Below, in pieces: positions 11,620 through 18,080 of a DNA stretch of 18,080 nucleotides. This DNA is from an uncultured Collinsella sp. (GTDB taxonomy: Bacteria > Actinomycetota > Coriobacteriia > Coriobacteriales > Coriobacteriaceae), in contig CABTZA010000018.1 of NCBI GenBank assembly GCA_902489225.1, positions 1-18,080 on the forward strand, read 5' to 3'. Each line of letters opens with the position of its first letter. The first letter of the stretch is position 1. A program made the position numbers and the translations under genes. Below the pieces are notes generated by a model that did no database searches, had not been told where the DNA came from, and saw only the letters and a program-made list of their open reading frames with translations.

Positions 11620-13003
11620 AGAGCTCTACGCTTTCGGCGCCGTTGATGGTTAGGTTGCGCTCGTAGAACGCGGTGAGAGCGCGGATGGCGTACATCACGT
11701 CGCGTACGCCGCCGGTCTCGTAGCTCGAGTGCATGGCAAGCTGCGGCAGGCCCACGTCCACAGCATGCATGCTCGCCTGCATATTGGACAGATTGCCGAG
11801 CGTGGAGCCGCCGGCCATATCGCTCTTGTTGGCGAAGGCCTGCGTGGGCACGTCGGCGTCATCGCAGATGGCCTGGAACACCGCGCGGCTAAAGGCATCG
11901 GTGCAGTAGTGCTGGTTGGCGGCTTCCTTGATGACGATACCGCCGTTGAGCACCACCTGATTGCGGGCATCGCACTTCTCGGCGTGGTTGGGGTGCACGG
12001 CATGTGCGTTGTCGCAGCTTACAAGCATCGAGGCAGCAAGTGCGCGATGGTACGACTCGTCGTCAAAACCCAGCGATCCGTTGATGCGGCGCAGCGCATC
12101 GGCCAAGAACGTCGACATGGCGCCCTGCTTGGTCTCGGAGCCAACCTCCTCGTTATCAAAGCAGCAAAAGACCGAGACATCGTGCGCGTTCTCGGCACCC
12201 AAAAATGCCTGCAGCGAGGTATAGGCACAGGCCAGGTCGTCGAGCTTGGGCGTCGAGATAAACTCATCGGCCCAGCCCCAAATGCGCGCATCCTGACGAT
12301 TGACCAGGAACAGATCGCGGCCCAAAATTTGCTCGGGCTCAACGTCCAGTTCGTCGGCGATCAGAGCATCAAAGTCGCCCTGCTTAAGGTCACCGGCGCT
12401 GATGAGCGGGCACAGGTCGACAGCACGATTAGGCGCAAAGCCTTCGTTAACGCCGCGGTTCATGTGGATGGCAAGGCTCGGGATAATAGCGACCTCGCGC
12501 TCGGTGGCAAGCAGGCGGCTCTCAATACGGTCGCCCTCGCGTACCAGCACGCGGCCCGCGAGTGCCAGCGGACGGTCGAACCAGGTGTAGTCGATCATGC
12601 CGCCGTAGGCCTCGGTGTTCAGGCGCAGCGTCTCGCCCGCGCCGTCGAGCTCGGGCACGGCCTTAACCTTAAACGTCGGCGAGTCGCTGTGCGACGCCGT
12701 CAGCTGAAAATGGTAGTCGCCGGCAACGCCGTCCTCGCCCCACGTAGCAGCCAGGTCCTCGCCCACCTTAAAGGCGATAACGCTCGAGGTGTTGCGCTGC
12801 GTGTAATAACGCCCGCCCGGCTCGATGTCCCACGCCGCGTTCTCGGACAGGTAGGTAAAGCCCGCCTCGTCGAGCTCGGCCATAATGGTCGCCGCCGTAT
12901 GGAACATGCTGGGGCATGCCTCGATAAAGTCGATAAGGTCGTTGGCGGCCTCGATATCATCGGCCGTCACATGCGCGCGCTCGGGCGTTTCCTGATCCGT
13001 CAT
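11618..13003 (-). CDS. M18-family aspartyl-type aminopeptidase
   Basis: A 461-residue zinc metallopeptidase that removes N-terminal residues, usually acidic ones, from peptides; members form large dodecamers in the cytoplasm. Expected metal and catalytic residues are present: TASHSDSP (His105, Asp107), KLDDLACAY (Asp255), CFDNEEVGSETKQGA (Glu285, Glu286), SCDNAHAVHPNH (Asp331) and LAMHSSYETGG (His425). Length fits the family (about 430-490). The reading frame is open 37 codons further upstream, but ATG 13003 has GGGGAG before it and the protein then starts as family members do. It is a single gene; its 3' end runs into a REP-like hairpin that probably ends the transcript. It is divergent from the Ntn amidohydrolase gene, 161 bases apart; a shared role in peptide/amide breakdown is possible but unproven. 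Confidence 0.94.
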   Translation of the reverse strand: MTDQETPERAHVTADDIEAANDLIDFIEACPSMFHTAATIMAELDEAGFTYLSENAAWDIEPGGRYYTQRNTSSVIAFKVGEDLAATWGEDGVAGDYHFQLTASHSDSPTFKVKAVPELDGAGETLRLNTEAYGGMIDYTWFDRPLALAGRVLVREGDRIESRLLATEREVAIIPSLAIHMNRGVNEGFAPNRAVDLCPLISAGDLKQGDFDALIADELDVEPEQILGRDLFLVNRQDARIWGWADEFISTPKLDDLACAYTSLQAFLGAENAHDVSVFCCFDNEEVGSETKQGAMSTFLADALRRINGSLGFDDESYHRALAASMLVSCDNAHAVHPNHAEKCDARNQVVLNGGIVIKEAANQHYCTDAFSRAVFQAICDDADVPTQAFANKSDMAGGSTLGNLSNMQASMHAVDVGLPQLAMHSSYETGGVRDVMYAIRALTAFYERNLTINGAESVEL

Positions 13004-13164
13004 GCTCTCCCCTTTCGCTGGGTTGATGGTCCCTTCCAGCATACCCCGCCACGCCAGCGCCGCACTCTTCATTCCGTGCTTAATTCCGCGCCGCTCACCA
13101 ACTTGAGCCATCATGCCCGCGTTCCTTTTGCGACAATTGCGCTAACAGGACGAGAGGAGTCGTC

Positions 13165-14250
13165 ATGAAGCCACGTAACATTGCCATCGCCTGCGGTGTC
13201 GCGGGAGTCGCCGTCGGCCTTGCCGCTGCCACCGGTATCGTTTATCACAAGCAAATCAAGTCCGCCGCGTCGCTCAAACGCTTGACCGGCTACGCGGATG
13301 GCTATGACCTGTACGCAATCGACATCGCCTACGACTACGATCTTGATCGCATCATCGCCGCTGGCGTGCGCGACGACCAGGCCTACATCGATGCCGTGGT
13401 GGCGCAGGTGCTGCCCGGTGTGCCGGCACATGTCCAGGCGCCCCAGTTTGCCTGCAGCGCTTTTGTCGCCGTAGATGCCGAAGGCCGCGTGCGCACCGGT
13501 CGCAATTACGACTTTAAGGACGACACCTCGGCGCTGCTGGTGCGCAATCACCCACGCGGCGGCTATGCTTCCATCGGGTTTGCCGCCCTCAATAACCTGG
13601 GCGCCAACACTCCGCTTGACTCCATCACCGGACGCGCCGCGGCGTTGATGGGCCCGTTTGCCCAGCTCGACGGTGTTAATGAATGCGGCGTGTCCATTGC
13701 CGTACTCACCCTGGATTCCAAGCCCTGTGACCAGGACACGCAACGCCCCGCCATCAATACCTCGCTCGCCATCCGCCTGGTGCTCGACCGTGCCGCCACC
13801 ACGCAAGAAGCTGTCGACCTGCTTTCCGCCTACGACATGCACGCTATGGCAGGACGCGATTACCACTTCTTTATCAACGACGCCGCCGGTGACGCGCGCG
13901 TAGTAGAGTGGGATCCGCGCGATCCGGACCGCGCTTTCAAAGCGACTCCTGTACGCCAGGTTACGAACTTCTATGCCTGCTATGGCGACGAAGTGCTGCC
14001 CAACCAAAAGAATGGCGAGCTGGGCCATGGTAAAGAGCGCGCCATCGCAATCGCCGATGTCCTTGACGCCCATGTCGGTGCCCAGGACGAGGCAGTCGCT
14101 TGGAAGGCCCTACGCGCTGCAGCGCAAGAACCCAATCCGAAAGACATCACCAGCAATACGCAATGGTCGGTCGTCTTTGACAATACCGAACCCGCCGCCG
14201 CCATTACGCTGCGCCGCCACTGGGGCGACGTCGACGCCTTCGCACTGTAA
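13165..14250 (+). CDS. Membrane-anchored linear amide C-N hydrolase (choloylglycine hydrolase/penicillin acylase superfamily)
   Basis: A 361-residue Ntn-type hydrolase. Residues 5-26 (IAIACGVAGVAVGLAAATGIVY) form a membrane anchor or signal segment. A region of about 70 residues then leads to Cys97 (QFACSAFVAVDAEG), which should become the N-terminal nucleophile after self-cleavage, followed by the family motifs GRNYDF (112-117), GVNECGVSIA, INTSLAIRLVLDRAATTQEA, DYHFFINDAAGDARVVEW, VTNFYA and NTQWSVVFDN. Relatives cleave bile-salt, penicillin V or N-acyl amides. Canonical bile salt hydrolases start with the Cys directly after Met and lack an anchor, so this is a different, surface-located subgroup with unknown substrate. 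GAGAGGAG lies 5 bases before ATG 13165. Transcribed divergently from the M18 gene. Confidence 0.88.
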   Translation: MKPRNIAIACGVAGVAVGLAAATGIVYHKQIKSAASLKRLTGYADGYDLYAIDIAYDYDLDRIIAAGVRDDQAYIDAVVAQVLPGVPAHVQAPQFACSAFVAVDAEGRVRTGRNYDFKDDTSALLVRNHPRGGYASIGFAALNNLGANTPLDSITGRAAALMGPFAQLDGVNECGVSIAVLTLDSKPCDQDTQRPAINTSLAIRLVLDRAATTQEAVDLLSAYDMHAMAGRDYHFFINDAAGDARVVEWDPRDPDRAFKATPVRQVTNFYACYGDEVLPNQKNGELGHGKERAIAIADVLDAHVGAQDEAVAWKALRAAAQEPNPKDITSNTQWSVVFDNTEPAAAITLRRHWGDVDAFAL

Positions 14251-14319
14251 GGACCCAGGCTCGTCGACCTTACGCTCGGCTGACGTTGTTTACATTTCTA
14301 TACGCTTGAGCTAACACGT

Positions 14320-14352
14320 TTTACCCCCGTATCAACAGTGTGCGGGGGTAAA
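14320..14352. other. 10-bp hairpin TTTACCCCCG/CGGGGGTAAA before pfkA
   Basis: Arms 14320-14329 and 14343-14352 are perfect inverted copies with a 13-base loop. The hairpin lies 69 bases after the amidohydrolase stop and its right arm ends 11 bases before an extended -10 box. It may end the upstream transcript (though no T-run follows) or act as an operator covering the -35 region of the pfkA promoter. Confidence 0.5.
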
Positions 14353-14362
14353 CTTATGCGCA

Positions 14363-14371
14363 TGTTATAAC
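14363..14371 (+). promoter_or_regulatory. Extended -10 promoter of pfkA
   Basis: TGTTATAAC fits the extended -10 pattern TGnTATAAT with one mismatch. The expected start of transcription (about 14378) would coincide with the ribosome site GGAAGGA (14378-14384), giving an unusually short leader of about 13 bases. No -35 box is present; the position is taken by a palindrome. Confidence 0.5.
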
Positions 14372-14390
14372 TTGCCCGGAAGGATTCATC

Positions 14391-15470
14391 ATGCTTAGGA
14401 TCGGTCTTCTTACCAGTGGCGGCGACTGCCAGGCGCTCAACGCCACCATGCGCGGCATTGTCAAAACGCTTATGACCAATAGCGAAGAGCCTATTGAGAT
14501 CTATGGTTTTGAGGACGGCTACCAGGGCCTTATCTACAGCCGGTTCCGCGTCATGACGCCCGCCGATTTTAGCGGCATCCTTACCCGTGGCGGCACCATC
14601 CTGGGCACGAGCCGTACGCCGTTCAAGCGCCTGGATATTCCCGAGGCCGACGGCGTCGAGAAGGTGCCGGCAATGGTCCACACCTATCATAAGCTGCAGC
14701 TCGACTGCCTGTTTATGCTGGGCGGCAACGGCTCCACCAAGACCGCCAACCGTCTGCGCGAAGAGGGCCTCAACGTTATCGCCCTGCCTAAGACCATCGA
14801 TAACGACACCTGGGGCACCGAGCTGACGTTTGGCTTTACGAGCGCCATCGACGTCGCCACCAAGTGCATCGACGACATTCACACCACCGCTTCGAGCCAC
14901 GGCCGCGTGTTCGTTATCGAGATCATGGGCCACAAGGTCGGCTGGATTCCGCTGTACGCCGGCGTCGCGGGCGGCGCGGACGTCATCCTGATTCCCGAGA
15001 TCCCCTACGACATGGACAACGTCATCAAGACCATCGAACATCGCATGGAGACCGGCAGCCGTTTTACCATCGTGGCCGTCGCCGAGGGTGCCATCTCTAA
15101 GGAGGACGCGGCGCTGTCCAAGAAGGAGTACAAGAAGAAGCTTGCCGAGCGCACGAGTCCGTCGATTGTCTACGACATCGCCAAGGAGATTGAGACCAAG
15201 ACCGGTCGCGAGACCCGCGTCGCCATCCCCGGCCACACGCAGCGCGGCGGTCAGCCCGATGCCCAGGACCGCATCTTTGCGACCCAGTGCGGCGTCGAGG
15301 CGGCGCTCGGCTGCCTGCGCGGCGAGTTTGGCTACATGATTGCCCTGCGCGATGGCAAGATGTGCCACATGCCGCTCGAGGATGTCGCCGGCAAGCTCAA
15401 GTATGTCGATCCCCAGAGCGACCTGGTACGCGAGGCCAAGGCGTTGGGCATCAGCTTCGGCGACGAATAG
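14391..15470 (+). CDS. pfkA: 6-phosphofructokinase (G/K active-site type)
   Basis: A 359-residue kinase that phosphorylates fructose 6-phosphate to fructose 1,6-bisphosphate, the committing step of glycolysis. Motifs: LTSGGDCQALNA (8-19), RGGTILGTSR (66-75), the phosphoryl-donor loop LGGNGSTKTAN (110-120), the catalytic PKTIDND (133-139, base Asp137), EIMGHKVGWIP (177-187) and GHTQRGG (281-287). At the two positions that mark donor choice it has Gly114 (like E. coli Gly104, ATP type) and Lys134 (like the Lys124 of pyrophosphate types). Enzymes with this Gly/Lys mix are usually ATP-dependent, so ATP is the best guess. ATG 14391 has GGAAGGA 6 bases upstream. The gene stands alone; its last codons are part of a giant inverted repeat. 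Confidence 0.95.
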   Translation: MLRIGLLTSGGDCQALNATMRGIVKTLMTNSEEPIEIYGFEDGYQGLIYSRFRVMTPADFSGILTRGGTILGTSRTPFKRLDIPEADGVEKVPAMVHTYHKLQLDCLFMLGGNGSTKTANRLREEGLNVIALPKTIDNDTWGTELTFGFTSAIDVATKCIDDIHTTASSHGRVFVIEIMGHKVGWIPLYAGVAGGADVILIPEIPYDMDNVIKTIEHRMETGSRFTIVAVAEGAISKEDAALSKKEYKKKLAERTSPSIVYDIAKEIETKTGRETRVAIPGHTQRGGQPDAQDRIFATQCGVEAALGCLRGEFGYMIALRDGKMCHMPLEDVAGKLKYVDPQSDLVREAKALGISFGDE

Positions 15471-15645
15471 CCTCGGCTGGAACCGCCCCATCGGAGGCCC
15501 CAGGGCTTACCTCCCAAATCGTCCTCGGACATGTCAGGCCCCCGCTGCGCGCTTCGCGCGGCGGGGTCCTTCCGTCCTGCGGAAAGATTTGGGAGGTAAG
15601 CCCTGGGGCCTCCTACGGTGACTGGGGAGGCCGAGGCTATTCGTC
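15462..15645. repeat. Giant nested palindrome overlapping the end of pfkA
   Basis: Three tiers of inverted repeat on nearly one axis. Outer: GACGAATAGCCTCGGC (15462-15477, including the pfkA stop) with its exact inverse at 15630-15645. Middle: a perfect 28-bp pair, 15493-15520 (starting GGAGGCCCCAGGGC) and 15586-15613. Apical: CCCCGC-T-GCGCG (15540-15551) with CGCGC-G-GCGGGG (15555-15566), one wobble, loop CTT. The RNA would fold into a rod of over 55 base pairs. It may end the pfkA transcript (TTCGTCTTCTT follows), but its size far exceeds a terminator; a small transposon remnant, a structural RNA or a fold-back duplication are alternatives. Confidence 0.9.
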
Positions 15646-15677
15646 TTCTTGCTGCAAGTGCCTGGGGTAGGATGCGG

Positions 15678-15881
15678 CGTGCATTTTTGGGAGTATTCAG
15701 CAGCCGAGGGTGCCTGCATACTGGATTTTGGGCGAGAGACAGGCGCCGCGGGCCGCATTCTGCAAAAAAATGAGCGGCTCTAGAGGCGTTGGGACTCAGA
15801 ATCGGGGCTTTCAGCGCAGTTTTGCACCCCCGCCCCCGCGCCCGCGGACCCCGGGACGCTGAATACTCCGGAATTTGCACG
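15678..15881. repeat. Inverted pair of a 24-base motif in gene-free DNA
   Basis: A motif beginning CGTGCA and ending GAGTATTCAGC occurs at 15678-15701 on the + strand and at 15858-15881 on the - strand, with 20 of 24 bases the same (the differences lie in the middle). Related TGCA-plus-A/T-run pieces are seen between them (TGCATACTGGATTTTGGG near 15713, CTGCAAAAAAATGAGC near 15760, CAGCGCAGTTTTGCACCC near 15812). No gene is credible in 15646-15905. The whole may be a decayed palindromic or mobile element. Confidence 0.6.
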
Positions 15882-15905
15882 GCGCCCCCTGGGGTACCTG
15901 TGGGC

Positions 15906-15949
15906 AAAAAGCAACCGCCCCGTCAAAGTATGCATTTGGCGGGGCGGTT
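15906..15949 (-). terminator. Intrinsic terminator of the FtsX-like permease operon
   Basis: On the - strand AACCGCCCCGCCAAA (15949-15935) pairs with TTTGACGGGGCGGTT (15927-15913), 15 bp with one wobble, loop of 7, then GCTTTTTG (15912-15905). It begins 62 bases after the permease stop. On the + strand the stem is followed only by TTATG. Confidence 0.88.
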
Positions 15950-16010
15950 TATGCAAAAATGCTGCTGCGGGCGCGTCGGCAGCTCGCTAGAACTTGAATC
16001 CCAGGGCAGG

Positions 16011-18080
16011 TTACTCGGCGCTTTTGAGGGCGCCGACCATGTCGATCTTGTTGAGGGTACGATTGGTGGCGAGGTTGACGATGATCGTAAAGCCGAAGGA
16101 AAGCACCACGGCAAGCACGTAGCTCAGCGGCTCGACTTCGACGTCAAAGTACAGCGACGGCATCTGCAGGATGTACGTAAAGCTCTCGGCAAGCAGGCCA
16201 CCCAGCGGCACGCCCAGTGCGGTGCCAATCGCCGTGAGGATCAACGTCTCCTTGTTGACGTAATGGTGTACCTCGCCACGGCGGAAGCCCAGCACCTTGA
16301 TGGTCGCCAGCTCGCGCTCGCGCTCGGAGATATTCGTGTTGGACAACGTAAACACCACCACAAACGACAGGCACGCCGCCATAAAGGTCACGAGCACCAC
16401 GACGGAATTGATGATAGTGAAGTTCGCCTCGTAGTTCTGCCAATGTTCGGCCGTGCTCGAGATGGTGAGCCAACCGTCACTCTTAAGATTCTTGCTAAAC
16501 GCAATCTGGTCGGCCGACGAGCCCTTAAGCAGCACAAAGATGCCGTTAAGACGCGCGCTTCGGCCGAACGCGCGCTCATAGGTGCCCTGCGTCATATAGA
16601 GCGTGTTGCCCAAATAGTTGAGCGAGATGTCGCTGACTTTGACCTTGGCGACGTTGAGCGACGAATCCTGGACCTGCGCCGTGTCGCCCGGCTGAATCCC
16701 AAGAACCAGCTGTGAACTCTTGCTCAGATACACGTCTCCGTCACGCAAAGACAGTGGCTCTTTGGACTCATCCTCGAGACGCGCGTAGTCGTCCAGGTCG
16801 TTCGTGCGGCCATCGGGCACCACGATCAGCTGCACGGTCTCGCTCTTGCCGCCAAATGTAAAGGTGACGTTGTCGGTCATAATCGGCAGCGTCGAAGTCA
16901 CGGTCACGTCGGAATCCTTGGCTGCGCTTCGCTCATCCAATGCCGCGCACGTCTGCGAAAAATCGTCGGGATTGGCAACCGCCAGCAGGTCATAGCGCGT
17001 GATATGCCCGTACTGCTTGGGCGAAAGCGCCACCGACGTATCGCGGATGCCCATGCCGCAAATCACAAGCGCCGTACAGCCCGCGATGCCAAAGATGGTC
17101 ATAAAGGCGCGCTTTTTGTAACGGAATAGGTTGCGTGCAGCGACCTTGTTCAAAAAGCCCATGCGGCGCCAGATAAAGCCGATGCGCTCGAGCAAGATGC
17201 GCGAGCCAGCGCGCGGGGCCTTGGGACGCATAAGCGAGGCCGAGGTCTCGGCCATCTCGTGGCGGCAGGCGATAATCGTGGCGCCCACCACGCCCACGGC
17301 AAACAGCGCCACCGAGACGATCGAGGACACGATGTCGTACGAAAGCAGCATCTGGGGCAGCGAGTACATGTCGTCGAACACCGTAAACAGGAACAGCGGC
17401 AGGCCCACAAATCCGATGATGTTGCCGAGCACGCCGCCGATCAGACAAGCCCACAGCGCATAGTCCACGTATTTGGACAGGATGCGTCCGCGCGAATAGC
17501 CGAGCGCCTTATACAGGCCGATGAGCGTGCGCTCCTCCTCGACCATACGCGTGGCGGTGGTAAGGCTGATGAGCACGGCGACGATAAAGAAGATGAACGG
17601 GAACACCGTGGCGATGGCTTCAATTGACGAGCTATCGCTCTCCACGCTCGAGTAGCTTGCGATATTGCCGCGGTCCTGGATGTACCAGGTGCATTCGCCC
17701 AGGTCGGAAAGCTCGGCGCGGGCGTCGGCAAACTGTTGGTCGGCGGCGGCACGGCGCTGGTCCAGGTCGGCTTGCGCCTGCGCACGCTCGTCGCTGCCCT
17801 CGGCCATGCGATTGATGTTGTCCTGCTCGATCCCAAAGAGCATGGCGGCCTGACGCTCGGCCGCATCCAAGCTTGTCGGCGTGTCGACCGTCAGCTCCTG
17901 AGCGCGCGCCTTCTCACGCTCCTCGCGGATCTTCTCTATATTGCCCTTGACCTCATTGATCTTTGCCGCGTAGGCATCCGAATATGAGTTGAGATCCTTG
18001 GCTCCCTCGACGACCACGTGGACCGCGGAGTAGGAAGAAGATGTCGCGGCGTCCTCGCTCACATAGAACTTATAGTCCGC
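16011..18080 (-). CDS. FtsX-like ABC transporter permease, large two-domain type (5' end outside window)
   Basis: 689 residues are visible; the frame is open to the window edge (the first visible residues are ADYKFYVSED), so the GTG at 18062 is not taken as the start. Order of parts: end of an extracellular segment, a coiled coil (about 50-110 of the visible part; AKINEVKGNIEKIREEREKA and more), then the first FtsX block with IEAIATVFPFIFFIVAVLISL, TRMVEEERTLIGLYKALGYSR and three further membrane segments; a linker MGFLNKVAARNLFRYKKRAFMT; a soluble extracellular domain; and a second FtsX block (NTNISERERELATIKVLGFRR) ending LNKIDMVGALKSAE. Such proteins of about 1,100 residues work with a MacB-like ATPase, usually encoded next to them and here expected upstream, beyond the window. 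They move or sense lipids and peptides or transmit force; the role of this one is unknown. Confidence 0.92.
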   Translation of the reverse strand, partial: ADYKFYVSEDAATSSSYSAVHVVVEGAKDLNSYSDAYAAKINEVKGNIEKIREEREKARAQELTVDTPTSLDAAERQAAMLFGIEQDNINRMAEGSDERAQAQADLDQRRAAADQQFADARAELSDLGECTWYIQDRGNIASYSSVESDSSSIEAIATVFPFIFFIVAVLISLTTATRMVEEERTLIGLYKALGYSRGRILSKYVDYALWACLIGGVLGNIIGFVGLPLFLFTVFDDMYSLPQMLLSYDIVSSIVSVALFAVGVVGATIIACRHEMAETSASLMRPKAPRAGSRILLERIGFIWRRMGFLNKVAARNLFRYKKRAFMTIFGIAGCTALVICGMGIRDTSVALSPKQYGHITRYDLLAVANPDDFSQTCAALDERSAAKDSDVTVTSTLPIMTDNVTFTFGGKSETVQLIVVPDGRTNDLDDYARLEDESKEPLSLRDGDVYLSKSSQLVLGIQPGDTAQVQDSSLNVAKVKVSDISLNYLGNTLYMTQGTYERAFGRSARLNGIFVLLKGSSADQIAFSKNLKSDGWLTISSTAEHWQNYEANFTIINSVVVLVTFMAACLSFVVVFTLSNTNISERERELATIKVLGFRRGEVHHYVNKETLILTAIGTALGVPLGGLLAESFTYILQMPSLYFDVEVEPLSYVLAVVLSFGFTIIVNLATNRTLNKIDMVGALKSAE

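Noticed and set aside
11729..13168. 479-codon open frame on the + strand
   Set aside because: Antisense shadow of the M18 aminopeptidase gene, a common effect in GC-rich DNA; no recognisable domain.
14298..15491. 397-codon open frame on the - strand
   Set aside because: Antisense of pfkA, without a start site or domain; pfkA has every family motif.
15332..15907. Open frames on both strands across the palindromic region after pfkA (also 15287-15670 and 15789-16715 on +)
   Set aside because: They result from GC-rich repeats; the predicted proteins are Pro/Arg-rich without domains, and no ribosome sites are present.
15462..15910. CRISPR array in the repeat-rich region
   Set aside because: Repeats are inverted, few and imperfect, without regular spacers, and no cas gene is near.

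Overview
The window looks like a chromosomal segment of a high-GC, anaerobic gut actinobacterium of the Coriobacteriia, most likely Collinsella or a close relative. This rests on protein style (FtsX-type permease with coiled-coil insert, GGDEF/receiver/HD-GYP fusion, SEC-C methionine aminopeptidase, G/K-type phosphofructokinase), on GC-rich codon use, and on many intergenic palindromes. No rRNA or tRNA gene is visible, so the placement is an inference. Gene density is normal and no complete insertion sequence, phage gene or CRISPR array was seen.

Layout. (1) 1-1201, + strand: the 3' end of a polar amino-acid ABC transporter ATPase, then a class-I-amidotransferase-fold hydrolase of the gamma-glutamyl-GABA hydrolase type, closed by a strong hairpin terminator. 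(2) 1242-4669, - strand: a lower-GC accessory island of two units. A DUF2975 membrane protein and a YozG-like XRE regulator are followed by a terminator; then comes a BcrA/LanF-type ATPase with two ABC-2 permeases in overlapping frames. Both units carry TATCGTT-type repeats in their promoter regions, which hints at one shared regulator. (3) 4900-7161, - strand: a GGDEF(degenerate)-receiver-HD-GYP protein and a stand-alone Hpt protein, probably one phosphorelay/c-di-GMP unit. (4) 7373-9172: a divergent pair, alpha/beta hydrolase (-) and radical SAM enzyme of the COG0731 kind (+). (5) 9338-11290, + strand: methionine aminopeptidase with SEC-C zinc motif, then a D-2-hydroxyacid dehydrogenase. (6) 11618-14250: a divergent pair, M18 aspartyl-type aminopeptidase (-) and a membrane-anchored Ntn (choloylglycine/penicillin acylase family) amidohydrolase (+). 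(7) 14391-15470, +: 6-phosphofructokinase. (8) 15471-16010: a 540-base gene-free stretch filled with palindromic DNA. (9) 16011-18080, -: the C-terminal two thirds of a two-domain FtsX-like ABC permease, running off the window.

The most unusual feature is the intergenic DNA. Three long perfect or near-perfect inverted repeats (arms of 18, 20 and 28 bases, the last inside a 184-base nested palindrome starting within the pfkA stop region) and three REP-like hairpins with a shared AACCTG(T/A)CC loop lie between otherwise ordinary genes. The accessory island and the phosphorelay pair are the best candidates for functional novelty among the proteins. All functions are read from motifs only; nothing was searched or computed.
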